DNA of 64,000 nt from positions 76,108,781 through 76,172,780 of the forward strand of contig CM059199.1 of assembly GCA_030323885.1 (NCBI GenBank), read 5' to 3'. The position numbers and the translations under genes are program-made. The DNA comes from Branchipolynoe longqiensis (Eukaryota; Annelida; Polychaeta; Phyllodocida; Polynoidae). Shown piece after piece: positions 31,697-42,769 of this stretch; position 1 is the first letter of the stretch, and each line of letters opens with the position of its first letter. The notes below the pieces were generated by a model that worked only from the letters and a program-made list of their open reading frames with translations, ran no database searches and was not told the DNA's origin.

Positions 31697-32008
31697 GTTT
31701 GTTTGTTGTTGCTTTATGTCCTAGCGACATCAACGGTCATATCAGGACGCGTACCGACTTGTAACTGTGCACACTCATGGCAACTGTATAGTGCTGCCCC
31801 ACTTGGAGAACAGGCCACTGGCACCATGATCCAATATCCCACACAGTCACTTTATCCTGATACTGGCTAACCAGTCCATGTCCTCTCCAATTAATGCCGA
31901 GCGCCAGGCTCGGTAGCAACAAGCATCAATTTATTAAGTCATTGGTTTGACTCGACTGAGATTCGAACCCCAGCCTGCGCTCTACCGATTAGGTCAGCGC
32001 GTCCGGTC
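31697..32008 (-). mobile_element. SINE-B
   Basis: Read on +: ctagcgacatcaacggtcat, atcaggacgcgtaccgactt, tagtgctgccccacttggag, agattcgaaccccagcctgc, gtcagcgcgtccgg. Confidence 0.85.
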
Positions 32009-32319
32009 ATATTCGAATGGTGATATGGGCAATTGGTGATGTGTGATGGATTAGCGATATTTTACATGACAGTTGGTTTCGTCAAACTTCACTTCCCCTG
32101 TTGGAATCAGAGTAGAGAGTTTTCCACATCAGATGAGAACAATGAAAGGAATCTGTTGATTGGGATATTTGCGCCAGATAGTGCGATGTCCGTATTAGAC
32201 GGGGTGGGTTAAGGAGGGTTCATGTATACACACTGTCTGCCTGGCTGTGGAGGCTGGCTCGTGGTGAGGCGGGAACATTCCTAGAATTGCACACTGACGG
32301 TGGAACAAGAGGTGTGTGG
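32009..32319. other. Unassigned stretch
   Basis: No gene seen. Precedes simple repeats. Confidence 0.4.
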
Positions 32320-32430
32320 TTTGTTGTAGGGGTGTTGGTGTAGGTGTGGGTGTTGGTGTGGGTGTGGGTGTGGGTGTGGGTGTGGGTGTGGGTGTGGGTG
32401 GGGGTGGGGTGTGGGTGTGTGGGGTGGGTA
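32320..32430. repeat. (GGTGTG)n
   Basis: gtgtgggtgtgggtgtgggt words at 6-bp period. Not a canonical TTAGGG telomere repeat. Confidence 0.9.
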
Positions 32431-32518
32431 GTGCTATTTGTTTTTGTGAGCTGCATGATGAAGAGGGATTGCAATAAGGAGTTGTACCAGTGTTGGTTAC
32501 CTGGGGCTGTGTGCAGAC

Positions 32519-32990
32519 CAACACCAGCACCATCACCAGCAGCACCAGCAGCACCAGCAGCACCAACATCACCACCAGCACCACCAGTACCAGCATCACC
32601 AGCAGCAGCAGCAGCAGCAACACCAGCAACACCAGTACCAGCAGAACCAGCAACACCAGCAGCACCAGCAACACCAGCAACACCAGCAACACCAGCAACA
32701 CCAGCAACACCAGTACCAGCAGCACCAGCAACACCAGCAGCACCAGCAACACCAGCAACATCAGCAGCACCAGCAACACCAGTACCAGCAGCACCAGCCA
32801 CACCAGCAGCACCAGCAGCACCAGCAACATCAGCAACACCAGCAACACCAGCAACATCAGCACCACCAGCAACACCAGTACCAGCAGCACCAGCAGCACC
32901 AGCAGCACCAGCAGCACCAGCAGCACCAGCAGCACCAGCAGCACCAGCAGCACCAGCAGCACCAGCAGCACCAGCAGACCAGCAACACTA
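32519..32990. repeat. (accagcaac/accagcagc)n array
   Basis: 9-bp period microsatellite-like array with interspersed accagtacc, ending in a pure accagcagc run. Open in all + frames (Pro-Ala-Thr; Thr-Ser) and on - (Leu-Val), hence the long spurious frames. Confidence 0.95.
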
Positions 32991-33059
32991 TCAGCCTCAG
33001 CATCAGTACTTCGCCTTACTCGCCCCCTCACCCATCCCCCGCCCCCTCCTCTCTCGCCC

Positions 33060-33355
33060 CTCATCACCTAACCCATTTTGCCCTGTTCGCCCCCTCACTC
33101 CCATTGCCCCGCCGCACGCCCCCGAGGCACGCCCCCGCCGCACGCCCCCATCATACGCCCCCACTACACGCCCCCACTACACGCCCCCACCGCACTCCCC
33201 CACCCCACGCTCCCACTGCACGCCCTCCACGTCACACCCCCACCACACGCCCCAACCACACTCCCCCACCCCCCACCCCTCACACCCTACCACAAACCCC
33301 CAACGTGCGCCCCAATCGCACGCCCCCATCGCACGGCCCCATCGCACGCCCAGCT
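33060..33355. repeat. C-rich (cgcccccactacac)n
   Basis: Imperfect ~13-15-bp words cgcccccac.. giving Pro/His/Thr/Arg frames. Compositional, no domain. Confidence 0.85.
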
Positions 33356-33361
33356 TAAGCT

Positions 33362-33950
33362 AAGATTCCTTACACGCGGTATGCCGTATGCGGTATGCGA
33401 ATGCGAATGCGGCAACAAATCAAAATGCCTTGAAGTCAATGGGCTACATTCCTTACACGCGGTATGCGAATGCGAATGAAATGCGAATGTGAATGCGGCA
33501 ACTCGATCGGTCCCTGTAGCGATCGGCGAGGCATGCCGCATGCGGCATGCGGTATGCGAATAGAAACCTCAGTCGCACTTGTCCATTAGTTTTAGACTAG
33601 GAGAGGCGACTGATCATTACGGAACGGTCACACACAGGGGTGTGGAGGGGAAACATATGGTAGTGGTGGTGGTGGGGAGACGGACGGTAAAGGGCTGGTA
33701 AAGATGCTACCATATCCACAGAAATATGAACACTTATCTATAATTTGGTAATTATGAAGGTAGGAACCCCCATGTGACGTACCAAGAGGTACATAGATAT
33801 AAATGCCATATTAGGTCATATACAGTGCAGTATTGAGTATACTTGTTTATTTTTATTTTTTAAATATAGCCAGTCGTGTGCCGCATGCCGAATGCCGCAT
33901 ACCGCGAAGAAGGAATCCTCCCATTCACATACCACATGCCGCATGCCGCA
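33362..33950. mobile_element. Foldback of gcggtatgcc words
   Basis: Left gattccttacacgcggtatg, repeated again at 33450; right catgccgaatgccgcatacc, gcgaagaaggaatcc, inverted to the left end. Between are gcgaatgcgaatgcgg words and unrelated sequence (33600-33860), possibly an insertion. Confidence 0.6.
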
Positions 33951-34049
33951 CACTTATTTGTCTCTCTTTATTTTTTTTTTAGTACATTAGTTGGCCCAAG
34001 CATGGGAAATCCCAGTCACAGACGACTGGTCTTCCCCACTCCACTGCTG

Positions 34050-34276
34050 GTCGATAGAAAGCCTGAGCCTACACTTTTACCGACCCAAGGGATTTTTAAC
34101 CTCCCACATCACATAGAGATGGTATGAGAGCAACCGGCCTTTGATGATGCTCTAAGTTATACACAGAGGTGGAAATTCAAATTGGCAGAGCTGGGGGCAC
34201 AGGGAATCGAACCGCCGACCCTCAGATTAGGAGTCTGACCTAGAAAAAAATCAGACACTCTAACCACTCTGCCACA
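34050..34276 (-). mobile_element. SINE-A
   Basis: Reverse of 4404: cgatagaaagcctgagccta, cgacccaagggatttttaac, gggaatcgaaccgccgaccc, tcagacactctaaccactct. Confidence 0.85.
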
Positions 34277-34713
34277 GAGAACGCCAGAATATCATATCAG
34301 AATGGATACCGACAAACCATGGAACTGAGGCGCTACTGCAAGATACAGCACATGTCATGCAAAGAGCGTGTTGCCAAAGAGAAAGTCTGTGCCAAGATTC
34401 AACAGCAATAGACTACATCACGGTTCCAGCGGCGCGGTGCATTGTGGGATGCATCAGAGCAAAACAACCCCCTCAAAAGCACATGGCACATGCTAATACA
34501 CTGGGTGCAGCTATGAAATATGATAGTTTCAGCTCATCTCAGCTCTTGTTTGAAACATAGAATACCAACTAATAATATATATAATAAATTAAGATATTAA
34601 TCTTTTATCCAGCATTGCATTTACATCAATATAATCAGCACATCTTATGCCATGTGCATTTAGATTTAGAAAGATCTAGGCACTCAGACTAGTGTTAGAG
34701 TCATAGCCAGAGT
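34277..34713. other. Unassigned non-coding DNA
   Basis: No supported gene. Short frames only. Confidence 0.4.
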
Positions 34714-34975
34714 ACTCAATGCATTGTCAATGGCAGTGAGCAATCTCCATACAGAAAAAGTAAAATATTTATAAAACCACACCACCTAGGCTCAAACCGC
34801 TTGGAATACATATAGAAAAAATGTTTAACAAAAAGATTATATTAAATTGATAAGGTCAGGGTTTTGGATTTCTATCAATTTTGAATAAAACTGACGTTTT
34901 TCAATGCGCGTATCGGCAAACTCAATGGCCGTATGCCTTTGCTTTGCTCAGAAGGCCGTTTTCAGCACATGCGCA
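34714..34975. mobile_element. Pearl-like element, one core unit
   Basis: caatgcattgtcaatggcag, agattatattaaattgataa, gaataaaactgacgtttttc, then atggccgtatgcctttgctt. A single core unit, so unit number varies between copies. Confidence 0.65.
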
Positions 34976-35229
34976 GTCGGAACCGTGATGTAGTCTATTG
35001 GACCACATGGAGATTTCAGTGGGAGCATGTGACGGGGGCGTGCGGCGGGGGCGTGCGGCGGGGCGATGGGAGTAAGGGGGCGAGGGTGCGAACAGGGCAA
35101 ACTGCAGTGGTATTGGAAACTCCACGATTTTGCAGCACAAACAAGTTTACTGAAATTACTGATAAAGAAAATCAATCCATATGGATTATGACCACGACTG
35201 CAGAGCGGGGAAAACAAGTGCATGCACTT
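34976..35229. other. Unassigned stretch
   Basis: Includes gggggcgtgcggcgggggcg near 35035. No gene. Confidence 0.4.
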
Positions 35230-36012
35230 TAAGCGCCTGTCACACCTTACCGGACTGAGTGCTGGACACCACCGGACAAAGAATTGTCTAGTCCGGTGCT
35301 CTCCGGTACACAAAATGTATCAAAATGTATCGAAATGGAGCATAATTGGGTCAATTGCCACCAGACAACCGGACAAGTACCGTACATGTACCATACATTA
35401 CCGGACGAGAACCGGACGAGAACCGGACGAGAACCGGAAGAGAACCGGATGGACCGACCATCAACCGGACACATACCGGACTGTATTTTTTGGATTTTCT
35501 TGGTATTGTCGTGGGGGTGATGAAAATAGGAAATATTGAGCATAGAACGGGACTCGAACCCACATCTCTTTGCAGTCCGGGCAAGTGTGCTAACCATTAC
35601 ACCACCTAGGCTCCCTGATATCAACACACTACCCACGCCTACCTGTCTATGTGGTTAGGTCAGTGCCGACTACTACAGTATATATATATTTGATTGACAT
35701 GTTCGCCACCGGACAATTCCGGAAGCAAACTGGAGACCGACGGATGGGTACCGGACACCAACAGATGGGTACCGGACAAAACCGGACAAACCGGACACCA
35801 ACCGGACACCAATTGGACACGTCAGTCCGGTGGTGTCCGGTAGAAGTTTTGTGCATGTTCAAAACTTGTACCGGACACCGCCGGACACCACCGGACACCA
35901 CCGGACACCGCCGGATGGGTACCGGACATGTACCGGACATCGCCGTACACAACCGGACAGTGTCCAGTTCTCATCCAGTTCCCCATTCCGGTAAGTTGTG
36001 CCTGGGCCTTAA
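35230..36012. mobile_element. TAA-foldback H6, split by SINE-C
   Basis: TAA at both edges; ends gcgcctgtcacaccttaccg / cggtaagttgtgcctgggcc. Arms are almost wholly accggac, cgagaaccgga, cacca words; core gaagttttgtgcatgttcaa at 35843. SINE-C inserted at 35507-35680 interrupts the left arm. Confidence 0.8.
35507..35680 (-). mobile_element. SINE-C inside a foldback
   Basis: tgtcgtgggggtgatgaaaa, ttgagcatagaacgggactc, cattacaccacctaggctcc, cacgcctacctgtctatgtg. Younger than its host element. Confidence 0.75.
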
Positions 36013-36054
36013 CCGTTATGAGCAGAATAAACAAACGATCACTACAAAAATCCC

Positions 36055-36152
36055 CCCCCTCAGGTCTGCCCAAAGCCACCTTTCAACGCACAGTGAAAGG
36101 GAGAAGAACAAAAGATGGACAAAGGAAGAGGTGGGAAGACAACATCAGGGAG
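36055..36152 (+). pseudogene. LINE C-terminal shred
   Basis: The frame reads LPKATFQRTVKGRRTKDGQR, KRWEDNIREFVGL. The GRR..G.RKRWEDNIRE pattern is typical of C-termini of non-LTR retrotransposon proteins. Only about 33 codons, joined to a SINE-B; no RT here. Confidence 0.6.
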
Positions 36153-36154
36153 TT

Positions 36155-36275
36155 TGTTGGTTTGTTGGAGTTTTACGTCCGGGCAACACCTAAGGTCATA
36201 TCAGGACGGGTACAGACTTGTTACAGTGCGCACTCATGGCGACTTTGTAGTGCTGTCTCACTGGGAAATACGTCA
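36155..36275 (-). mobile_element. SINE-B 3' fragment
   Basis: ttggagttttacgtccgggc, aacacctaaggtcatatcag, gacttgttacagtgcgcact, then truncation. Confidence 0.7.
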
Positions 36276-36289
36276 CGTAACACAAGTGT

Positions 36290-36440
36290 TGTTAATTCCG
36301 CCATTGGATGGCACCACCGATATAGTTTACCGCATAATGGTACAGATGGATTCCACCAGATGGTGGGACTATATTGGAATGGGACCATGCACGAATCCGG
36401 AATATAGTAGAGGATATAGATAGATACACAGACTCTGAAT
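36290..36440 (-). repeat. Dispersed repeat R1
   Basis: Inverted relative of 14750-14885: accgcataatggtacagatg, gattccaccagatggtggga, catgcacgaatccggaatat. The copy carries ccaccagatggtgg, CTCF-like with one or two mismatches. Confidence 0.6.
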
Positions 36441-36570
36441 ATAGTCAGAGACCGTGAATATAGATACATGTATATATAATGACAGTTCAATACAATATTG
36501 GTCCAGGGATTGATAGCTTCAACCCATGCACATCACAGGTTAAAGCTAGTAATAGTTTATCATATTACAT

Positions 36571-36801
36571 ATGAAGGGTTCAGGTGCAAAACCACGTAAA
36601 CGCAAATCCGAAAATGGAGATAAACATTGGAATCAAACCTTTAAACGGTTAATTTTTTTATATTCCTACTCTTTTGTTCGTTGCTCCATAACCAGCTGAT
36701 CATATGAAAAGTGGAATTACAATTATTTTTAGGGAAATTTGTTTAATTTAAACTACATTTTTGGATTGGCGTCTACGTGGTTTTGTGCCTCAAGTCTTCA
36801 T
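36571..36801. mobile_element. MITE-GAGT
   Basis: atgaagggttcaggtgcaaa to tttgtgcctcaagtcttcat; the interior is like 14484 but in reverse orientation. Confidence 0.85.
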
Positions 36802-36965
36802 ATATAAAAACCTCCGAGCGTATTGAGTGTGCGGCCCCCCTGCACACGGGGGAGCAGAGCATGCTGGGAACCCCCCCCCCCCCACCCCAGGAGGGGGGGG
36901 GGGCAATATACTATATACCTTATTACACAAGATACAGGGCATATCACTATCCATATATATGCATA
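36802..36965 (-). repeat. Dispersed C-run repeat K
   Basis: gtgcggcccccctgcacacg, a poly-C run, then a poly-G run and cagggcatatcactatccat: inverted relative of 11677-11855. Confidence 0.55.
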
Positions 36966-36993
36966 TACATATAACAGACAACATTTCACCATC

Positions 36994-37594
36994 TATAGCC
37001 GTGTTCACACGGACGGCGTAAATCAATTCGTAGAAATCAACTTGTATAGGTCGGATTACATTTTGCGTGTGAACGGGCGTCTGAGGCGGATTAGGGCTGA
37101 ATCGATTCCTGTGATGCGCATACTGTACATCACTTGTCGAGGTAGTGTACGTGAGTCGATTTCTGTGAACCGATTTATTTTGCCCGTGTGAACACAACCG
37201 ACTTACTTGAGGCGGATTAAGGACGTGACAGTCGAGACCTGAGTTTGTTGACTTTCCGGTAAATTTGCTTTATGAACCTGCTAGAGGTGCACATATATTT
37301 TTGTCATCATTTATTTTTAGGGTTTCACTGCCCAGCAGAAGTTTTGACCGTTCCAAAACAATACGATTCAGTCAAAACAGATCTAGGTCGAACCCACACT
37401 CTCTCATCCCGAAATCAACTAACCGAAACTGGCGCTGGTTAGTCTGGACTTGCTCATGCACAGATATCCACTTCCGCCTTAAACCGACTCAAAGCACTGC
37501 CCCTGTGAACTCGAAAGACTTTCAAACTAAATCGATTCACATGATTCACCTTGTCTAAGTCGCTTTACATTTTGCCCGTGTGAACACGGCTTAA
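36994..37594. mobile_element. Foldback H7
   Basis: Ends agccgtgttcacacggacgg / gcccgtgtgaacacggct; edges tat and taa. An internal copy of the end (ttttgcccgtgtgaacacaa, about 37180) and cgattc / ggcggatta words. The ends are similar in logic to TAA-foldbacks, but the gttttg..catg core is absent. No coding. Confidence 0.7.
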
Positions 37595-37834
37595 ATCTAC
37601 ACTGGTAAGTGGTATTGTAGTTCATAGTCGAGCATGCAGCCAACTGCCGAGAACCCCCAGCACCCAGGACGAGGGCGTTGCCGGTAGGGGGCGCGACTTT
37701 CGCGGCAGTCACGTGACTGTGTAATGCGCGCGCAGCGAGGACAATTATAACCTGTGTTTAGGGAGATGTTTGGTCCCGCCCCTCTCCCTATAAACACGGT
37801 GTAAGAAACAAAGTTGTGGATGTGTGAAACCGAG
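37595..37834. other. Unassigned stretch
   Basis: Contains gccggtagggggcgcga (about 37680), a fair CTCF-like match. No gene. Confidence 0.35.
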
Positions 37835-38326
37835 CCGGTGTCGCAGTTTCCGCCGTCCGCCAGTTTCCATGGTACGCATACACTCAAATGCATTGTCAAT
37901 GGCCGTGAGCAATCTTCATACAAAAAAAGTGAAATATCTCTAAAACCACACCACATAGAAACAAATCGTTTGGTACACATATAGAAAACATCTTTACCAA
38001 AAAGATTATATTAAATTATTAAGGGTAGGGTTCTTGATTTCTATTAATTTTGAATAAAACTAATGTTTTGCACTGCGCATACCGTCAAACTCACTGCATT
38101 GTCAATGGTCGTGAGCAATCTTCATACCGAAAATACAGAAAAAGTGAAATATCTCTAAAACCACACCACCTAGAAATAAATTGCTTTGTATCCATATAGA
38201 AAACATCTTTACCAAAAACATTATATTAAATTTATAAGGTTAGTGACGATGCTCTTCGATTTTGACACATGCGCAGAAGCGATGCATACCGCGGAAACTG
38301 GCGGACGACGGAAACTGTGACACCGG
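37835..38326. mobile_element. Pearl-like element with distinct inverted ends
   Basis: Ends ccggtgtcgcagtttccgcc, gtccgccagtttcc and ggaaactggcggacgacgga, aactgtgacaccgg form ~33-bp inverted repeats. Inside are two ~210-230-bp core units as at 16245. The ends differ from those at 16245, though the cores are homologous. Confidence 0.75.
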
Positions 38327-38339
38327 TCCACGGTCTTAG

Positions 38340-38660
38340 AGTTCCACTGGGGGGTGCGTGGGTGTGTGGTGAGGGGTTGGGTGTGTGGGGGTGGAGAGGT
38401 TGTGGGTGCTGGGGAAGGAGAGGTTAGCAGTGGTTAGGCAGTGTGTGGATATGTGTGGGTGGCATTTGGGGGATGGGACGGGTGATGGATATGTGGGTGT
38501 TAAATGTGCAACAGTTCATGAATAACGGTGGGTGTGGGCTGTATGGGTGCGAGTGTGTGTTGGTGTAAGGGTGTGTGTGTGTGTGTGTGGGTGTATATAT
38601 ATGTGTGTGTATATATATAGATATAGATATATATACATTTAATATACATATAATATATAT
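38340..38660. repeat. GT-rich and (GT)n/(TA)n DNA
   Basis: gggtgtgtgggggtgg words, (gt)n at about 38570-38590, then (ta)n. No gene. Confidence 0.8.
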
Positions 38661-38677
38661 ATATATATATATACATA

Positions 38678-38860
38678 CACAGTAAAACCTCTCTAAGTCG
38701 ACCGACCATGGGACCGACTTTAATTGGTCCATTTAGGGAGGTGATCGCTTTAGAGAGTTAGAATATCCTTACAATGTTAAATTTGGGACCCAACTAAAGC
38801 AATCGATACAGGGGAGCGGTCGATCTGTGGAGAGGGTCGTTATAGAGAGGTTTTACTGTA
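38678..38860. mobile_element. Pogo-like MITE, best-preserved copy
   Basis: cagtaaaacctctctaagtc on the left and tagagaggttttactgta on the right are near-perfect inverted repeats; interior cgaccatgggaccgacttta, atcgatacaggggagcggtc. Confidence 0.85.
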
Positions 38861-38967
38861 GTTACTCCTATATCAAAAACGCGAAGACAAATAACGGTTC
38901 AGTAATACAATAATAATGAAGACGTTGCAAATAGAAAATAGAACATTGCAGCAATGGGACCAATCGT

Positions 38968-39045
38968 TTTTTTTTTTACTAAATGTATTTTATTCAGCGA
39001 ATAATGTCTTTTGTCAGCACCAGAGCACTGGTCTTCCGGCCGTTC
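38968..39045 (-). mobile_element. Polyadenylated retroelement 3' end
   Basis: Poly-T, then aaatgtattttattcagcga, tcagcaccagagcactggtc, ttccggcc: homologous to 4936-5035 and in the same orientation. Confidence 0.5.
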
Positions 39046-39120
39046 ATTTCAATTTGTTGGTACATGAATGACAATATCAGTTGCAATAATAACCACATGA
39101 AAATCCTGTTCTATAATAGA

Positions 39121-39328
39121 TTGTTTGTTGTTGTTTTAGTCCTAGCAACATCTACGGTCATATCAGGACGGGTACCGACTTGTGACAGTACGCACTCATG
39201 GCGATTTTATAGTGCTTCCCCACTGGGAAATCAGGCCACTGGCACCATGACCCGATATCCCACTCAGTCGCATTATCCTGACACTGAGCTAACCAGCCCT
39301 GGCCCTATCCTAATAATGCCCAGCACCG
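39121..39328 (-). mobile_element. SINE-B, head truncated
   Basis: ctagcaacatctacggtcat, aggacgggtaccgacttgtg, cactgggaaatcaggccact, taatgcccagcacc; then unrelated sequence. Confidence 0.8.
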
Positions 39329-40145
39329 TAGTGTGTAGTGTCCAAAAGCAGCCCTAGGTGGCGCCACGCCAGGTTCAACTTTGAGATGACTCGCAGTCAA
39401 TAATCGGCTGGCAATGTGATTCCGACAGGGCATTAATAGTGGTGATCTATACGTTATTTATGGGAAGATATCAGATGGGCGAGGCGCCGCCTGGAGGGAA
39501 GGAGGGGCACTAGGGGAGCTGCTTGGAAGCAAACCTCCCATTCTCCAGGCTGCACTCCAGCCTCCAATAACCCAGAATAGAAAAGAGCACATCAAAAGGA
39601 GGTTACAGGAACAATATTAGAATAGCAGAACACTAATAAGACAGGAGGATTACATACATGAATAATAGTTGCATAAGTAGTTTATATCTCACATAATCAA
39701 TTATCAATGCTGATTCGCCATTGGCGACTATCATTTCTACTAGACGTCGAGCCCTCCTGATATTATGACCTTATATTTTGCAAGGAGGTAAAACTCAAAG
39801 AACCCACCAACCCAGCGTTGATTATCATTGGACAATATAAACTCCCTCTTCTACTTTATTTATATTAGTATAATTCATTATACTTCATATATTATCCATG
39901 CTATTTGACGCGGACCACAACTGAAACTGCGACTTCCCACATGGGAAGCAGATGCTTCAACCGCTAGTCCACCTCGTATGCCATCTGTAAGGCTCTTCGA
40001 GGTCTTCAAGTGTAACCGGAAGTTGCTCCGCACACACCGGAAACGAGCCCAGTGGCGCCACAGCGGCCAGTTGATGCAGGCCCCGTCCTGGCCATCCTGG
40101 CTCACTCCCAGCTGGAACCATGGCTTTAACATGTACACATATCGG
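39329..40145. other. Non-coding with SINE scraps
   Basis: ctaggtggcgccacgccagg at about 39354 is a small palindrome. A SINE-B-like tail (tgatattatgaccttatatt, 39757-39776) and a reversed SINE head (cttcccacatgggaagcaga, about 39933) are recognisable. No gene. Confidence 0.5.
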
Positions 40146-40488
40146 TTGTTGGTTGTTGGAGTTTTACATCCTGGCAACATCTGAGGTCATATCAGAAAGG
40201 GTACCAATGTGTGTCAGTGCGCACTCATGGTGAGTTTATAGTCCTGCTCCACTGGGAGACCAGGCTAACAGCACGATGACCTGACATCCCACTCTGTCAC
40301 ATAATCCTAAAACTGACCTAATCAGTCCTTGCCCTATCCTTATAATGCCGAGCGCCTGGCTAGGAAGTAGGATGCGACAAGCGTACATTTTCCAGTCATT
40401 GGTTTGACTCGACCACGGTTCGAACCCATGGGTTCGAATCCCACGATCTACCAAAACGGGAGACATAGTCAACTCATTCGGCCATATT
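40146..40488 (-). mobile_element. SINE-B, full length
   Basis: ttggttgttggagttttaca, cctggcaacatctgaggtca, tgccgagcgcctggctagga, then a tRNA-like end acggttcgaacc and acatagtcaactcattcggc. Confidence 0.85.
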
Positions 40489-40494
40489 ATGATA

Positions 40495-41905
40495 AAAGGG
40501 TGTCAGGGGTTGGTGTCAGAGACAGGTGTCACCTACTGGTGTCCCACACTGGTTTTACAAAAATGAAATGGCATACATTGGGTATAAGTGTCACAGAATT
40601 CATAGATTGATGTCACGGATGCTTGCCACAGACGGTGTCACAGATGGGTGTCACATATGGGTGTCAGAGACAATTGTCACAGGTGGGTGTCACAGATGAA
40701 TGTCACATACAGGTGCTATAGATAAGTGTCACAGATGGGTATCACAGATGGGCATCACATATAGATGTCACAGATGGGCATCACATCCGGTTGTCACAGA
40801 TGGGTGTCACCTGAAGGTGTCATGGATGGGTGTCACAAATGGTTGTCATAGACGGGTGTCACATATGGGCATCACGGATAGGTGTCAAAGAGAGGTGTCA
40901 CATATGGTTGTTATAGATGGGTGTCACAGACGGGTGTCACATCCAAATGTCATTGATGGACTTTATTGTGAGAGCATTGTCACAGCTCTGGTGTCAGAGA
41001 CGGGTGTCACGGACGGGTGTCATGGACAGGTGTCACATACGGGTGTTGTTGATGGGTGTGTGAGCAGTGTCATAGCCGTGGTGCCATAGGCGGGTGTCAC
41101 AGACAGGTGTCACATACAGGTGTCGGTTATGGGTGTGTGAGCAGTGTCACAGTCCTGGTGTCATAGACGGGTGTCATAGACGGGTGTCACAGATGGGTGT
41201 CATGGACATTTGTCAGATACAGATGTCGCTTATGGGTGTGTGAGCAGCGTCACAGCCCTGGTGTCTGAGAACAGGGTGCAGAAGGGCTGTCACAATGAGG
41301 TCAAAACGGGGTTAGGAGGTCACTGAGGGGAAGACCCACAGCGAGTGGGTAGTGTGTGTGTGGAGGGGGGTGAGGGTGAGGGGGGTGAGTATGTATTCAT
41401 GGGGTGAGAGTACGGATGGGGAGTGTGGGGAGTGTGTGTGTGGAGGTGTGGGAGTGTGAAGGGGGTGAGTATGTATACATGGGATGAGAGTAGCAGATGG
41501 AGTGTGTGGGGAGTGTGTGTTGAGGTGCGGGAGTGTTAGGGGGCTGAGTATGTTTACATGGGGTGAGAGTAGCGGATGGGGAGTGTGTGTGTGTGGAGGT
41601 GGGGGAGTGTTATGGGGCTGAGTATGTTTACATGGGGTGAGAATAGCGGATGGGGAGTGTGTGTGTGTGGACGTGGGGTAGTGTGAGGTGGTGAGTATGT
41701 ATACATGGGGTGAGATTAGTGGGTGGGGAGTGTGGGGTAGTGGGAGTGTTGGTACAACCGGCCCACGTTTGATTAATGCTTACCGAGTTCATTGTCCAAA
41801 GGAGTCCCCCACCTGAGTGGGGAGTGCCATTACAATGTCAGATTCTGGAGTCGGGCGGCAGGCCGGCTCCATCCGGTCACGCCCCAGTGGCTATCGGTGC
41901 TGGTT
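40495..41905. repeat. Composite minisatellite, copy 1
   Basis: Three blocks in order: (1) 40495-41290, 10-12-bp gggtgtcacagat words with a higher-order gtgtgagcagtgtcacag; (2) 41335-41755, ~75-100-bp units ggggtgagagtagcggatgg, gagtgtggggagtgtgtgtg; (3) 41756-41905, a unique-looking block ttgattaatgcttaccgagt, catccggtcacgccccagtg. The same order follows in copy 2. Confidence 0.85.
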
Positions 41906-42482
41906 GGTTGGTTGTTATAGATGGCTGTCACATATAGGTGTCATCGATGGACGTTATTGTGAGAGCAGTGTGACAGCTCTGGTGTCCTAGACGGGTGTCA
42001 TGGACGGGTATCACATACAGATGTCACATACGGGTGTCATTTATGGGTGTGTGAGCAGTGTCACAGACCTGGTGTCATAGTTGGGTGTCAGAGATGGGTG
42101 TCACGGACAGGTATCACATACAGGTCTTGCTTATGCGTGTGTGAGCAGTGTTACAACCCTGGTGTCATAGATGGGTGTCACCGATAGGTGTCACATACAG
42201 GTGTCATTTATGGGTGTGTGAGCAGTGTTACAGACCTGGGGTCATAGACGGGTGTCACAGACGGGTGGCACAGACAGGTGTCACATACAGGTGTCGCTTA
42301 TGGGTGTGTGAGCAGTGTCACAGCCCTGGTGTTGGAGAACAGGGTGCAGAAGGGCTGTCACAATGAGGTCAAAATGGGGTGAGGAGGTCACTGATGGGAA
42401 GACCCACAGGGAGTGGGTGTGTGTGTGTGTGGAGAGAGTGAGGGTGAGGGGGGTGAGTATGTATACATGGGGTGAGATTAAA
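41906..42482. repeat. Composite minisatellite, copy 2 left part
   Basis: GTGTCAC words to about 42330, then gaacagggtgcagaagggct, gtcacaatgaggtcaaaatg and the start of the gtgtgg units, matching 41257-41345. Interrupted at 42482 by LINE sequence. Confidence 0.85.
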
Positions 42483-42665
42483 ACTGAAAAATTACAAAAA
42501 AACTAACATAGGCTATTACTAACAACCAAAATTGCAGAAAGCTGACCTGAGCAGACACAGGTAAACATGCCTGGGCAAAGGAACAGATCAAGACAGCACC
42601 ACAGCTGTCCAGTGTTGAAAACAAGCACCCTCACGGGAGCTTATATGTTATGGGCAGAGTAAATA
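42483..42665 (+). mobile_element. CR1/L2-like LINE 3' UTR fragment
   Basis: aactaacataggctattact, ccagtgttgaaaacaagcac, tatgttatgggcagagtaaa, tacctcgtcaataaaattat. Same orientation as 57530-57790 and opposite to the LINE coding remains that follow, so two tails meet here. Confidence 0.6.
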
Positions 42666-42769
42666 CCTCGTCAATAAAATTATTTAAAGAAAAAGAATTT
42701 GATGTTATCTGGCTGTTTTCTGGCAGGGGTTACCTCTCATGGGCTGTCCAGCTGGTGGGCTGTGACATG

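Noticed and set aside
32320..32430. Interstitial telomere
   Set aside because: The word is ggtgtg, not TTAGGG or another metazoan telomere repeat.
32195..33363. Long Leu/Val-rich, Pro/Ala-rich and Thr/Ser-rich frames
   Set aside because: All come from the accagcagc microsatellite read in different frames; no start context, domain or splice evidence.
40495..42330. Possible CRISPR-like array (regular short repeats)
   Set aside because: Units are 10-12 bp with no spacers of constant length, and the genome is eukaryotic.
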